A program made the translations under genes and the position numbers. Shown piece by piece: positions 15,656-24,371 of a DNA stretch of 64,000 nucleotides. The number at the start of each line of letters is the position of its first letter. The stretch's first letter is position 1. The stretch is taken from positions 4,428,501 through 4,492,500 of the forward strand of contig NZ_CP027773.1 of assembly GCF_003019815.1 (NCBI RefSeq). The letters run 5' to 3'. The notes under the pieces were generated by a model. It saw only the letters and a list, made by a program, of their open reading frames with translations. It was not told the origin of the DNA and searched no databases. This DNA comes from Variovorax sp. PMC12. GTDB lineage: Bacteria > Pseudomonadota > Gammaproteobacteria > Burkholderiales > Burkholderiaceae_C.

Positions 15656-16636
15656 TCAGCCCGCGAGCCGCAGCTCCTGGATCAGCCCGGCCACGTTGCT
15701 CACCTCCAGCTTGTCGTAGATCGACTGGATGTGATTGCGAACCGTGGCCGGCGAGCGGCTCAGGATGGTGGCGATGTCCTTGTGCGTGTCGCCGCGCGCC
15801 AGCAGCTCGGCAATGGTGCGCTCGCGCGGCGAGAGGCTGTCCGCGCGGCAGCGGGTGCGGCTCTTCAGGAACAGCAGGCGCTGCTCGACATGGTGCGTCA
15901 CCACGATCCCGTGGCCGCCGTAGCGGGCGTGCCCTTCCAGGAAGTGCTTCAGCAGCGGCGCGGGCAGCGTGCGCCCGTGCCACGCGGGCCACTCCGCCTT
16001 CAGCGCGGCTTCGAAGAGGCCGTCAGCGTGATACAGCACGCCGCGCAGGTCGCCGATGGCCGAGCCGCACGCCGGCGGCCCGCCGGGCTCCAGCCGGTCC
16101 AGGTGCACGATGCGGTTGAGCGCCAGCGCCTGCATCACGTGCGGCATCAGGCTGGCGAGCAGCTGGCGTTCGTCTTCGGTGCCCTGGGCGTCGGGGTCCG
16201 CCCGGAACAGGCTGACCCAGTGCACGAAGTTGGTCTGCCGGTTCACGTCGGAGCTGATGAAGAAGTTGGCCTGCTCGAAACGCCGGCCGTAGTCGCGCAG
16301 TTGCGACTGGTCCGGCCGGTGGAACCATGCGTCGGCGTTGAACGCGAGCGTCGAGGTCGGCCGCTTCCCCACCTCCACCGCCGCGGTGTCGAGGTGCTTG
16401 ACCTCTTCATAGGCGGTGAGCATTTCCGCCGGCTGGTTGTGCAGGTGGATGGTGTGGATGTCGATGCCGCTGGAAGTGCTGGTGGCCGTGCCCCACATCG
16501 ACGAGTCGAATGGCAGCACCGGCTTGATGAGGTCGAGCGCGGCGTCCTGGAATGCGTCTATCGGCAACTCGTGCGATAGCCGGTAGAGCTGCAGCAGCAG
16601 CGTGCTGAAGTCTTGCAATGCGACCGGTTTTTTCAT
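15656..16636 (-). CDS. LuxR-family transcriptional regulator
   Basis: From the ATG at 16636 (preceded by AAAAAAGG) the product has 326 residues: an N-terminal sensory region without a receiver domain and a C-terminal LuxR HTH with LSPRERTIAELLARGDTHKD and SPATVRNHIQSIYDKL. An ATG at 16672 would add 12 Lys/Arg-rich residues. The gene is convergent with the alcohol dehydrogenase gene (stops 10 bp apart), and many alcohol dehydrogenase loci carry a regulator of this type, but whether it acts on that gene is not shown. No acyl-homoserine-lactone-binding signature is recognisable, so a quorum-sensing role is not claimed. Confidence 0.82.
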   Translation of the reverse strand: MKKPVALQDFSTLLLQLYRLSHELPIDAFQDAALDLIKPVLPFDSSMWGTATSTSSGIDIHTIHLHNQPAEMLTAYEEVKHLDTAAVEVGKRPTSTLAFNADAWFHRPDQSQLRDYGRRFEQANFFISSDVNRQTNFVHWVSLFRADPDAQGTEDERQLLASLMPHVMQALALNRIVHLDRLEPGGPPACGSAIGDLRGVLYHADGLFEAALKAEWPAWHGRTLPAPLLKHFLEGHARYGGHGIVVTHHVEQRLLFLKSRTRCRADSLSPRERTIAELLARGDTHKDIATILSRSPATVRNHIQSIYDKLEVSNVAGLIQELRLAG

Positions 16637-16828
16637 CTGGCCTTTTTTCCCTCGCCCCTGCGCAGCGCGCATCCCATGTTCTGGTGGTTTCCGTGGCCCG
16701 CTCGGAAGTTACCCCGTCGCGGCGTTTCAAGAATGGTGCATTTGCATCATTTGTTTCCACAAAAGTGAAAGCTATGGTTTGCGGAACCTCCGGTCAAGCG
16801 AGGTCCAACCCTTGGAGAAGAACCAGAC

Positions 16829-18973
16829 ATGCCCGCATTCATCCAGAAAATTCCCGTTGCCCTGTCCGCTGTGACGCTCGCGCTTCTCGGCGCGTGCGGC
16901 GGCGGTGGAGGGGGCGGCGGCGGCATCGGCGGCTTGCCGGTTTCGCTCGGCGGCGGCCAGCAGCCCGCCGCCCCTGCCGCCGACACCACGGCCCCTGCCA
17001 CCACGCTGAGCGGCACGGTCGCCACCGGCGCCGCCTTCGCGGACGCGGCGCTCACCGTGTTCGACCAGACCGGCGCCAAGGTCTGCGAAGTGAAGGTCTC
17101 CGCCGAAGGCGCCTACAGCTGCACGCTGCCCGCCGGCACCAAGGCGCCGCTGGTGATCCAGGCCGTGCGCGACGACCTCACGCTCTACAGCACCACCGCC
17201 AGCGCCGCCACCGGCACGACCAACGTGACGCCGCTGACCACCATCGTGGTGGCACAGCTCGCGCCCAACGGCGACCCGTCGAAGCTGGCCGCCGCCATCC
17301 AGGCCGACCCCGGCGCTGTGACCGCGGGGGCGATCACCGACCAGGTGAAGAAGCTCGTGTCCGCGCTGCAGCCGCTGCTGGATGCGCTCAACATGAGCAT
17401 CGACCCGATGAGCGGAGAGTTCAAGGCCAACGGCACCGGGCAGGACCGCGTGCTGGACACGATCAACGTGTCGGTGCGCCCCGACGGCGCGGCCGCCAAC
17501 ATCGAGATCACCGTCAAGGCGCAGCCGGCCGGGGACGACAGCCCGCCGGTGTCCATCGTGTTCCGCAGTGGTGACGCCACCATCGCGCCGCTGCCGGCGG
17601 TCGACGCCGCCGCGCTCGTGCAGCCGCCCACGCCGGCCATGGTGCAGGAGCTGCTCGAGCGCATCAACGCCTGCTATGCGCTGCCGCTCGCGCAGCGCGT
17701 GGACAGCACCATCAACGGCGACGGCAACGCCTTCGGCACGGCGGCCAACGTGGTCGCGCCGGCCTGCCGCAGCCTGTTCGTGGACGACAACCCGGCGAGC
17801 TACGTCTCGGCCGGCGGCGCGACCATCGGCCGCGACAGCAGCGGCGCGCGCCGCCCGTTCGAGAGCCTGTTCCGCACCGGCCCCACCAACCTGAAGCACG
17901 ACCGCGGCAACTTCGAATACTTCTATCCCAACGGCGACATCGCACTGACCTACCGCTGGACCGACGTCGTGGGCAACACCGACAACGACGTCTTCAACGC
18001 GAAGATCGTGGGCGGCTCGCTCAAGCTCACCGGCAGCAGCAACCCCTACCGCGCCTCCGTGCGGCCGCTGCTCGAGATGAAGGATTTCCTGAAGCATCCG
18101 AGCCTGCTGTACCGCGCCTCCGGCTACACCCTGAACGTGGACAACGTGGTGGAGCAGGGCAGCTCGAAATTCTCTAAGGTGGTGGTGACCAGCAGCGTGC
18201 TGGGCGACCGCCAACTGGTGCTCGTGCCGCGTGCCGGCCTCAACACGCTCGTGCTCACCGCGGATGGCACGGCCACCGGCACGGCCATGAATTCCGCCAT
18301 CTGGCGCATGGCGACCCGGTATGTCGAGCCGGCGCAGCAGCCCGAGCCGAAGACCTTCGAGACCGGCAACCTGTTCGCCTCGCCGCCGTACACGGACACC
18401 CAGCTGAGCGCGATCGCCGACCAGACGGTCTGGCGCATGGAGTTCTTCCACGCCGCCGGTGGCGACAACGTGGTGCAGTACGTGCGCACCTTCTCTCGCG
18501 CGCCGAGCATGGCGGAAGCAGCGCAAGTGCCGCTGGTGGAGATGACGCCTGCGCTGCGCGCCGAACTGTTCCAGGAAACCCAAGGCGTGGGCCGTGGCAT
18601 CGTGTTTCCGGCCCCGGTTCCCTCGGATCCGGGCGCCAACAACATCGACTTCAGCGCCGAGGGCAACCTCGACGGCTGGCTCGTACCCGCCGGCGCGCTC
18701 GCCCCGACCACGTTCATCGTCAGCGGCCGCGGTCCCAACAACAACCGCTTCGCCGATTCGGTGACGCTGCGCAACACCGCGCGCAAGGCCGTCATCTATT
18801 GCCAGCCGGTGGCGAACTCATCCTCCGACAACCACTGCGCGCAGGTGGGGGCCAACGCCTACCAGTACGCGGAGGGCAGCTCGGTCAGCAGCTTCATCTT
18901 CACGGCGCGCAGCGCGCGCCAGGTCGACCAGCGCAAGAGCTTCGAAGTGTGGACGGTGACGCCGCAGCCCTGA
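16829..18973 (+). CDS. Large outer-membrane or periplasmic lipoprotein of unknown function
   Basis: The 714-residue protein has a lipoprotein signal (LALLGAC, lipidation at Cys23) followed by a long glycine run, a common spacer in Comamonadaceae lipoproteins. Residues about 50-130 look like a carboxypeptidase-regulatory or Ig-like repeat (GAAFADAALTVFDQTGAKVC with a paired Cys), followed by a helical region. The rest has no fold I recognise. Translation starts at the ATG at 16829 after TTGGAGAAG. It stands alone between a divergent LuxR-type gene and a bidirectional terminator. A role in surface binding or substrate capture is only a guess. Confidence 0.7.
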   Translation: MPAFIQKIPVALSAVTLALLGACGGGGGGGGGIGGLPVSLGGGQQPAAPAADTTAPATTLSGTVATGAAFADAALTVFDQTGAKVCEVKVSAEGAYSCTLPAGTKAPLVIQAVRDDLTLYSTTASAATGTTNVTPLTTIVVAQLAPNGDPSKLAAAIQADPGAVTAGAITDQVKKLVSALQPLLDALNMSIDPMSGEFKANGTGQDRVLDTINVSVRPDGAAANIEITVKAQPAGDDSPPVSIVFRSGDATIAPLPAVDAAALVQPPTPAMVQELLERINACYALPLAQRVDSTINGDGNAFGTAANVVAPACRSLFVDDNPASYVSAGGATIGRDSSGARRPFESLFRTGPTNLKHDRGNFEYFYPNGDIALTYRWTDVVGNTDNDVFNAKIVGGSLKLTGSSNPYRASVRPLLEMKDFLKHPSLLYRASGYTLNVDNVVEQGSSKFSKVVVTSSVLGDRQLVLVPRAGLNTLVLTADGTATGTAMNSAIWRMATRYVEPAQQPEPKTFETGNLFASPPYTDTQLSAIADQTVWRMEFFHAAGGDNVVQYVRTFSRAPSMAEAAQVPLVEMTPALRAELFQETQGVGRGIVFPAPVPSDPGANNIDFSAEGNLDGWLVPAGALAPTTFIVSGRGPNNNRFADSVTLRNTARKAVIYCQPVANSSSDNHCAQVGANAYQYAEGSSVSSFIFTARSARQVDQRKSFEVWTVTPQP

Positions 18974-18997
18974 TCCTGCAGGTTGCCCGCGCATGAA

Positions 18998-19033
18998 AAA
19001 AAGCCGCCGGTCCCGAAGGGCCGGCGGCTTTTT
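18998..19033. terminator. Bidirectional Rho-independent terminator
   Basis: AAAAAGCCGCCGG (18998-19010) pairs with CCGGCGGCTTTTT (19021-19033) around a 10-nt loop. It has a T-tract in both directions and serves the convergent lipoprotein and Bug receptor genes. Confidence 0.92.
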
Positions 19034-19058
19034 CATTGGTTCCGGAAGCGGAAGGCGA

Positions 19059-20033
19059 TCAGTCGGCGTACACGCCGGCGGCCTTGATGATCGGGCCCCA
19101 CTTGGCGATCTCGGCCGAGACGAACTTCTTGTGCTCGGCCGGCTCGGTGCGGCTGTCGGTGGTGATCACCGCGCCCAGCGCTTCTTCACGCTTGATGAAG
19201 CCCGGGTCCTTCATGGCGGCCTTGATGGCTTCGTTGAGCTTCTTCAGCACCGGCGCGGGCGTGCCCTTGGGGGCGTACACGCCGTGCCAGATCGTCACTT
19301 CGAAGCCCTTCAGGCCCGACTCGTCGAGCGTGGGCAGGTCCTTCAGCGCCGGGGTGGTCAGGCGCTTGGCCGTGGTCACCGCATAGGCCTTGACCTTCTT
19401 GGCCTCGATCTGCGACGTGGTGTTGGTGGTCTGGTCGCACAGCAGGTCGATCTGGCCGCCCAGCAGGTCGGCGATGGCCGGGGCCGTGCCCTTGTAGGGC
19501 ACGGGCGTCATCTCGACCTTGATCGCGCTCTGGAACAGCAGGCCGCACAGGTGCGACGCGGCGCCCAGGCCGGCGTTGCCCAGGTTGATCTTGCCCTTGT
19601 TGGCGGCGATCCAGGTCGTCAGTTCCTTGTAGTTGTTGGCGGGCAGGCCGGGCTTGCCGATCAGCGTCATCGGCACTTCGTTGACCATGCCGAGGTATTC
19701 GAAGTCGGTCTCCACGTTGAAGGGCAGCTTGCGGTAGAGCGCCGGCATCGTCGACATGCCGATGTGGTTCAGCAGCAGCGTGTAGCCGTCGGGGTTGGCG
19801 CGCGCCACCTTGGCGGTGCCGATGGAACTGCCCGCGCCCGCGGTGTTGTCCACCACGATGGTGGTGCCGAGCGTCTTCTGCATGGCTTCGGCGAGGTCGC
19901 GCGCCACCCGGTCGGTCGGGCCGCCGGCCGCGAAAGGCACCACGAGCGTGACGGTCTTGTTCCCGGGGAAGTCCTGGGCGTGAACACCGGCTGCTGCGGC
20001 GGCAATCGCCGCGAGGGCGAACAGTTTCTTCAT
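19059..20033 (-). CDS. Bug-family (tripartite tricarboxylate transporter) substrate-binding protein
   Basis: The 324-residue protein has a signal peptide cleaved after GVHA, followed by the Bug fold. The family features are the opening strand VTLVVPFAAGGPTDRVARDL, the GAGSSIGTAKVARANPDGYT carboxylate-binding loop and the VPYKGTAPAIADLLGGQ segment. Such receptors bind small carboxylates, and many are orphans, encoded without TctA/TctB membrane genes, as here. The ATG at 20033 is preceded by GAGACGAAAT. The 253-bp upstream gap is shared with the divergent pfpI-like gene. Confidence 0.9.
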   Translation of the reverse strand: MKKLFALAAIAAAAAGVHAQDFPGNKTVTLVVPFAAGGPTDRVARDLAEAMQKTLGTTIVVDNTAGAGSSIGTAKVARANPDGYTLLLNHIGMSTMPALYRKLPFNVETDFEYLGMVNEVPMTLIGKPGLPANNYKELTTWIAANKGKINLGNAGLGAASHLCGLLFQSAIKVEMTPVPYKGTAPAIADLLGGQIDLLCDQTTNTTSQIEAKKVKAYAVTTAKRLTTPALKDLPTLDESGLKGFEVTIWHGVYAPKGTPAPVLKKLNEAIKAAMKDPGFIKREEALGAVITTDSRTEPAEHKKFVSAEIAKWGPIIKAAGVYAD

Positions 20034-20286
20034 TTCGTCTCCGAGAGGGGTAAAAAGGCCGCGATCTTAAGGGCTGACTGCAAGCTGACCTATACCCAAT
20101 AGCCCTTATGCGGGAAGCACGATCCGCCCCTTGCCGGTGCATGCCGGGCACGGGTGCGCGGCTGAAATCGGCCGCCCGTCGAACTGTCCGACAGGCGGAG
20201 CCGGCGCCGGACGATGCGGCTGCCGCACGCAGGCCCTAGGGTGAACCTTCATTGCCGGTTTTTTTCACCCCAAAGGAGATTCACAC

Positions 20287-20856
20287 ATGCCCATCACCTC
20301 GTCTTCCCTCGACGGAATGAAGGTCGCCATCCTCGTGTCGGACGGCTTCGAGCAGGTCGAGATGACCGAGCCGCGCAAGGCGCTCGACCATGCCGGCGCG
20401 CAGACGCTGATCGTCTCGCCGGTCGAAGGCCGCGTGCGCGGCTGGAACCACCACGACCCCGCCGACAGCTTCGAGGTCGACGTACCGCTGCAGAGCGCGA
20501 AGCCCGAAGACTTCGATGCCCTGCTGCTGCCCGGCGGCGTGGTCAACCCCGACACCCTGCGCATCGACGAGAAGGCGGTCGCGTTCGTGCGCGCCTTCGT
20601 GGAGGCGGGCAAACCCATCGCGGCCATCTGCCACGGGCCCTGGACGCTGATCGACGCGGGCGGCGTGAAGGGCCGCAAGATGACCTCGTGGCCGTCGCTG
20701 CAGGCCGACCTGAAGAACGCGGGCGCCAGCTGGAGCGACAAGGAAGTGGTGGTCGACCAGAGCCTCGTCACCAGCCGCAAGCCCGACGACCTGCCGGCTT
20801 TCAACCGCGAGATGACGAAGGCATTCGAGATCGCGCACGAGGCGTCGATTCACTGA
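20287..20856 (+). CDS. DJ-1/PfpI-family protein (general stress protein 18-like)
   Basis: The 189-residue protein carries the class-defining nucleophile elbow AAICHGPW with Cys115 and the conserved acid Glu22 (DGFEQVE). Members of this YhbO/PfpI branch act as stress-response amidases or deglycases on methylglyoxal-type damage. The ATG at 20287 follows AAAGGAG. Just upstream, GGGTGAA (20239-20245) and TTCACCC (20264-20270) can form a stem directly in front of the ribosome site. The last 56 bp overlap the end of the convergent HTH-citrate-synthase gene. Confidence 0.88.
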   Translation: MPITSSSLDGMKVAILVSDGFEQVEMTEPRKALDHAGAQTLIVSPVEGRVRGWNHHDPADSFEVDVPLQSAKPEDFDALLLPGGVVNPDTLRIDEKAVAFVRAFVEAGKPIAAICHGPWTLIDAGGVKGRKMTSWPSLQADLKNAGASWSDKEVVVDQSLVTSRKPDDLPAFNREMTKAFEIAHEASIH

Positions 20857-22039
20857 GCTCCTGCGTGGCCGCATCGGCCGTGGGGCCGGTGTAGCGCGCA
20901 CGCGGGCGGATCAGCTGGCCGCTGCCCTGCTGCTCCAGCACGTGCGCCGTCCAGCCGACGGTGCGCGAAAGCGCGAACAGCATGAGTGGCGCGCCCGGCG
21001 GCAGCTTGTGTACCGCCGCCAGCGCTGCGAGCGCGAAGTCCACGTTCACTGCGTCGCCGAGCAGCTTCTCACCGACATCGCGCAGCTCGCGGAATGCCGG
21101 CGGCAGTTCGATGTTGGCCAGCAGCGCGCGGCAGCGTGCATCGCCATCCGGATAGAGCGGATGCCCGAAGGCCGCCAGCGGCCGGTCGTGCGCGAGCCAC
21201 TCGCGCACCGCCGCTTCGGTGCCGATGGCCGCCGCGCTGCGGATCAGCGCCTGTACCGCCGCGGAGGCGCCGCCATGCAGCGGGCCCGTCAGGGTCGAGA
21301 GTCCGGTGAGCAGGCAAGCCGCCACCGACGCGCCGGTCGACGCCGTCACGCGCGCCGCGAAGGTCGACGCATTGAGCTCGTGGTCGGCCAGCAGCACCAG
21401 CACGCGGCGCAGATCGTCGGCGGCGCGCGGGCGGCGCCATGCCGAGGCCAGCCGCATGTGCAGCGGCATGGCGCGCGCGGGTGCGGTGCCGAGCAATGCA
21501 TCGGCCAGCGCGCCGATCGCTTCCGCAGCCTCGGCCTGCAGCACGTTGCGTGACCGGCCCCGCGCGGGCAGGTCGGTGGCGGCGCGCGCCGCCAGCGCGA
21601 GCAGGCCGGCCTGGAGCGGTGACGAATTGCCTTGCGAGGCCACCGGCACCGCGGAAGCCGGAAAGTGCGGCGGCGCGCTTTCCCAGAGCAGCCCCGCCAC
21701 TTCCTCGAGCGTGGCGTGCTCCGACAGCGCGCAGGCGTCGTGCCCCCGGTACAGCAGCCGGCCTTCGGCCACCGTGGACACAGCCGAAGCCAGCACCGGT
21801 TCGCCCCACTGGATGGCTTCGCTCGCCACCGCCTCGCTGCTGCGGCGGCCCCGTGCGCGCGCGGCGATGCGTTGCACGTCGTCGCGGTGGTAGAGGCTGC
21901 GGCGCGGGTCGGCGGCATCGGGCTTGGCGCGGATGCGGCCGCGGCTCACGCTGGCGTAGAGCGTCTGCGGGCGCACCTGCATCAGTTCGAGGGCTTCGGC
22001 GGCCGGCAGCCACAGCGGCGCGGTTCTCTTCGTTGTCAT
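20801..22039 (-). CDS. Citrate synthase-family protein with N-terminal HTH
   Basis: The 412-residue protein starts at an ATG at 22039. Residues 8-55 form a helix-turn-helix of the excisionase/MerR-like type (VRPQTLYASVSRGRIRAKP), and the rest is a citrate synthase fold. The three catalytic residues are recognisable: His in GPLHGG, His in AFGHPLYPDGD and Asp in NVDFALAAL. The HTH suggests DNA binding controlled by acetyl-CoA or oxaloacetate, but that is inference. It is divergent from a second citrate synthase gene, with palindromes in the 82-bp gap. Its 3' end overlaps the DJ-1 gene by 56 bp. Confidence 0.82.
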   Translation of the reverse strand: MTTKRTAPLWLPAAEALELMQVRPQTLYASVSRGRIRAKPDAADPRRSLYHRDDVQRIAARARGRRSSEAVASEAIQWGEPVLASAVSTVAEGRLLYRGHDACALSEHATLEEVAGLLWESAPPHFPASAVPVASQGNSSPLQAGLLALAARAATDLPARGRSRNVLQAEAAEAIGALADALLGTAPARAMPLHMRLASAWRRPRAADDLRRVLVLLADHELNASTFAARVTASTGASVAACLLTGLSTLTGPLHGGASAAVQALIRSAAAIGTEAAVREWLAHDRPLAAFGHPLYPDGDARCRALLANIELPPAFRELRDVGEKLLGDAVNVDFALAALAAVHKLPPGAPLMLFALSRTVGWTAHVLEQQGSGQLIRPRARYTGPTADAATQELSESTPRARSRMPSSSRG

Positions 22040-22105
22040 GTTGACAGAATAGATCAAGATTGACGTCAATATCCATCGGGCCAGAATCAATGTCATCGTG
22101 TCAAC
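22040..22105. promoter_or_regulatory. Palindromic region between the two divergent citrate synthase genes
   Basis: ATTGACGTCAAT (22059-22070) is a perfect 12-bp palindrome. In addition GTTGACA (22040-22046) is mirrored by TGTCAAC (22099-22105). These sites fill the 82-bp divergent promoter region and share the TTGAC half-site. They are candidate operators for the HTH-containing citrate synthase paralogue. Confidence 0.5.
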
Positions 22106-22121
22106 CCAGGAGTAAAGAGCG

Positions 22122-23243
22122 ATGAACAACGACGATGGCAGCCTCGAAGGCGTGGTGGCCGCGCATACCGTGCTGTCCGAGGTGGACGGCGAGGCCGGCC
22201 GGCTCGTGATCCGCGGCCATGCGCTGGACGAGATCGCGCAGCGCTGGCGCTATGAAGACGTGGTGGGCCTGCTGTTCGAAGGCTTCTTCGACACGCTGCC
22301 CGCCGCCGAAGCCCTGCGCACCGCCATTGGCCGCGCGCGCCGCGAAGCCTTCGAGCGCCTGCAGCCCAACGACGACGCCGTGCTGCGCCGGCTGCCGCCC
22401 ATCGAGGCGGTGCGCGCGCTGCTGGCACGGCTGCCGGACGGCGACGACCTGCCGACCGCGCTGCGCCTGGTGGCCGCGCCCGCCGTGTACACCGCCGCGG
22501 TGATGCGCTGGCGCCTGGGCGTGCAGGCGCTCGCACCCGACGAGGCACTGCCGCACGCCGCCGACATGTTGCGCATGCTGCATGGCCGCGCGCCCACGCC
22601 GGCGCAGAGCGCCGCGCTCGACACCTACCTCGTCACCGTGTGCGACCACGGCCTCAACGCCTCGACCTTCGCGGCGCGCGTGGTCGCATCCACCGGCGCC
22701 GGCCTGGCTTCCGCCGTGATCGCGGGCATCAGCGCGCTCAAGGGGCCGCTGCACGGTGGCGCGCCCGGCCCGGTGCTCGATGCGCTCGACGCCATCGGCA
22801 GCGCCGGCAATGCCCGCGCATGGCTGGAGCAGGCCGTGGCCGAGGGCCAGCGGCTGATGGGCTTCGGCCATCGCATCTACCGCGTGCGCGATCCACGCGC
22901 CGATGCGCTCAAGGGCGCGCTCGGGCGGCTCGGCAAGGAGGGCAGCGTCAATGCCGCGCGCTTCGCGCTGGCCGAGGCGGCGGAGCAGGCCGCGCTGGCC
23001 ATCCTGCGCGAGAAGAAGCCGGGCCGCGCGCTGGAGACCAACGTCGAGTTCTACACCGCGCTGCTGCTGGAGGCGCTGGGCTTCGGCCGCGAGAGCTTCA
23101 CCTGCGTGTTCGCGGCCGGCCGCGTGGGCGGCTGGGTGGCGCATGCGCGCGAGCAGGTGAAGAAGGGGCGGCTGATCCGTCCGCAGTCGGTCTACGTGGG
23201 GCCCGAGCCCGAGGAGGCGGGCGAAGCCGCACTCGCGCACTGA
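22122..23243 (+). CDS. Citrate synthase-family protein
   Basis: The 373-residue protein is a compact citrate synthase with His211 (GPLHGG) and His250 (GFGHRIYRVRDPRA) at the active site. The third catalytic position, normally Asp in NVDF, is Glu309 here (ETNVEFYTA). The C-terminal RVGGWVAHAREQ segment is typical. It could make citrate or methylcitrate, or a related 2-hydroxy tricarboxylate. Its length is below the ~430 residues of the main TCA enzyme, so it is probably a paralogue rather than the housekeeping gltA. It starts at the ATG at 22122 after GGAG and faces the HTH-citrate synthase. Confidence 0.85.
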   Translation: MNNDDGSLEGVVAAHTVLSEVDGEAGRLVIRGHALDEIAQRWRYEDVVGLLFEGFFDTLPAAEALRTAIGRARREAFERLQPNDDAVLRRLPPIEAVRALLARLPDGDDLPTALRLVAAPAVYTAAVMRWRLGVQALAPDEALPHAADMLRMLHGRAPTPAQSAALDTYLVTVCDHGLNASTFAARVVASTGAGLASAVIAGISALKGPLHGGAPGPVLDALDAIGSAGNARAWLEQAVAEGQRLMGFGHRIYRVRDPRADALKGALGRLGKEGSVNAARFALAEAAEQAALAILREKKPGRALETNVEFYTALLLEALGFGRESFTCVFAAGRVGGWVAHAREQVKKGRLIRPQSVYVGPEPEEAGEAALAH

Positions 23244-23333
23244 GCCTACAGGGCGCGGGCGCCGTCATCCGATACGCTCGCTTTGTTCCTCGCATGCCAC
23301 GGCATGCGCAATGCAAAGCGAAAGTATTCCCCC

Positions 23334-24371
23334 ATGACGGCGACCTCCCTCCATCCCCCGACGCACGAGTCCGCACGGCGACTGCCGCGCGACCTCGCGC
23401 TCGTCACCGTGGCCATCGATGCCGTCATGGTGCTCGTCAACCTGGCCGTGCAGCTCGCCCCCGATACGCCCGAGGGCGCGCAGATGCGCGGTACCTACGC
23501 GCTGCCGGGCGTGTGGATCCCGATGGTGTGCAGCATCGGCATGGCGTGGGTGCTGGCGGCGGCGCTGGCCTGGAGCCACGGGCGCAATGCGCTGGAGAAG
23601 CGCGGCGTCGACAGCGTCTCGCGGCTCGCGCGGCCGCGCCTGCGCTATGCCGCCGCCTACCTGGTGGTGCTGCTGCTCAACTTCTATGCGCTGAGCCCGC
23701 TGCTGTACGAGGTGCAATTGCTCTTCATGCCGGGCGGCCGCCTGCACGAGGCTGTCGAGCCGGCTTCCATTCGCACGGTGATGGCAGTGTTCGTGTTCCT
23801 GCAGTCCATCGCGCAGTTGATCATGCTCGTGCTGGGCGTGTGGGCCGCGGCGTGGGTCGCGCTGCGCGCCGGGCGTGCCGCGCAGCTGGAGCCCGCCGCC
23901 GAAGCACCGGGCAGTGTGGAAGACCTGGGCGGTGCGTCGCCGCGCCGCGCGGTGGCGCTGGTGGGCGCCGCGATGTTCGCGGCGCTGCAGATGTGGAGCG
24001 GCGTGGCCATGAGCCGCTGGAGCTCGATGGGGCGCGGCGTGGACGGCCCCGAGCTGCTCTTCGCCTGGATGGTGCCGCCGCTGGTGGTCTTCGCGCTCGC
24101 GTTCTGGGGCGGCTGGCTAGGCGCCGCGCCGGGGCTCGCCAGGGCGCGGCCGTTCAGGGCAGTGGCCGCTTCGGTTCTGGCCTTCGTGCTGGTGCAGGTG
24201 AGCTGCATCGTCATCGCCATCGCGTGGCTGTACATCGCGTCGAGCACCTCCGGACTCAACGGCCTTGGAGGGCTCATCGGCTTCGTGCTGGCGTTCGCGC
24301 TGGTCTATGCGATACACGTGGTGATGCTCATGCGCGCCGCCACGCGTTGGCTGTACCGCCGCTACTTGTAG
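23334..24371 (+). CDS. Integral membrane protein of unknown function
   Basis: The 345-residue product has about eight hydrophobic segments, including AIDAVMVLVNLAVQL, AAYLVVLLLNFYAL, LIMLVLGVWAAAWVAL and LIGFVLAFALVYAIHVV. No transporter or enzyme motif is recognisable, so no function is assigned. I chose the ATG at 23334. An upstream TTG lies next to a perfect palindrome (CGCATGCC at 23291-23298 and GGCATGCG at 23301-23308) and would add 17 atypical residues. The 3' end overlaps the convergent ligase gene by 10 bp. Confidence 0.65.
   Translation: MTATSLHPPTHESARRLPRDLALVTVAIDAVMVLVNLAVQLAPDTPEGAQMRGTYALPGVWIPMVCSIGMAWVLAAALAWSHGRNALEKRGVDSVSRLARPRLRYAAAYLVVLLLNFYALSPLLYEVQLLFMPGGRLHEAVEPASIRTVMAVFVFLQSIAQLIMLVLGVWAAAWVALRAGRAAQLEPAAEAPGSVEDLGGASPRRAVALVGAAMFAALQMWSGVAMSRWSSMGRGVDGPELLFAWMVPPLVVFALAFWGGWLGAAPGLARARPFRAVAASVLAFVLVQVSCIVIAIAWLYIASSTSGLNGLGGLIGFVLAFALVYAIHVVMLMRAATRWLYRRYL

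Noticed and set aside
16730..16760. LuxR-type operator (TGCATTTGCA-like symmetry) before the lipoprotein gene
   Set aside because: Arms are only 4 bp and the position is not clearly related to either promoter.
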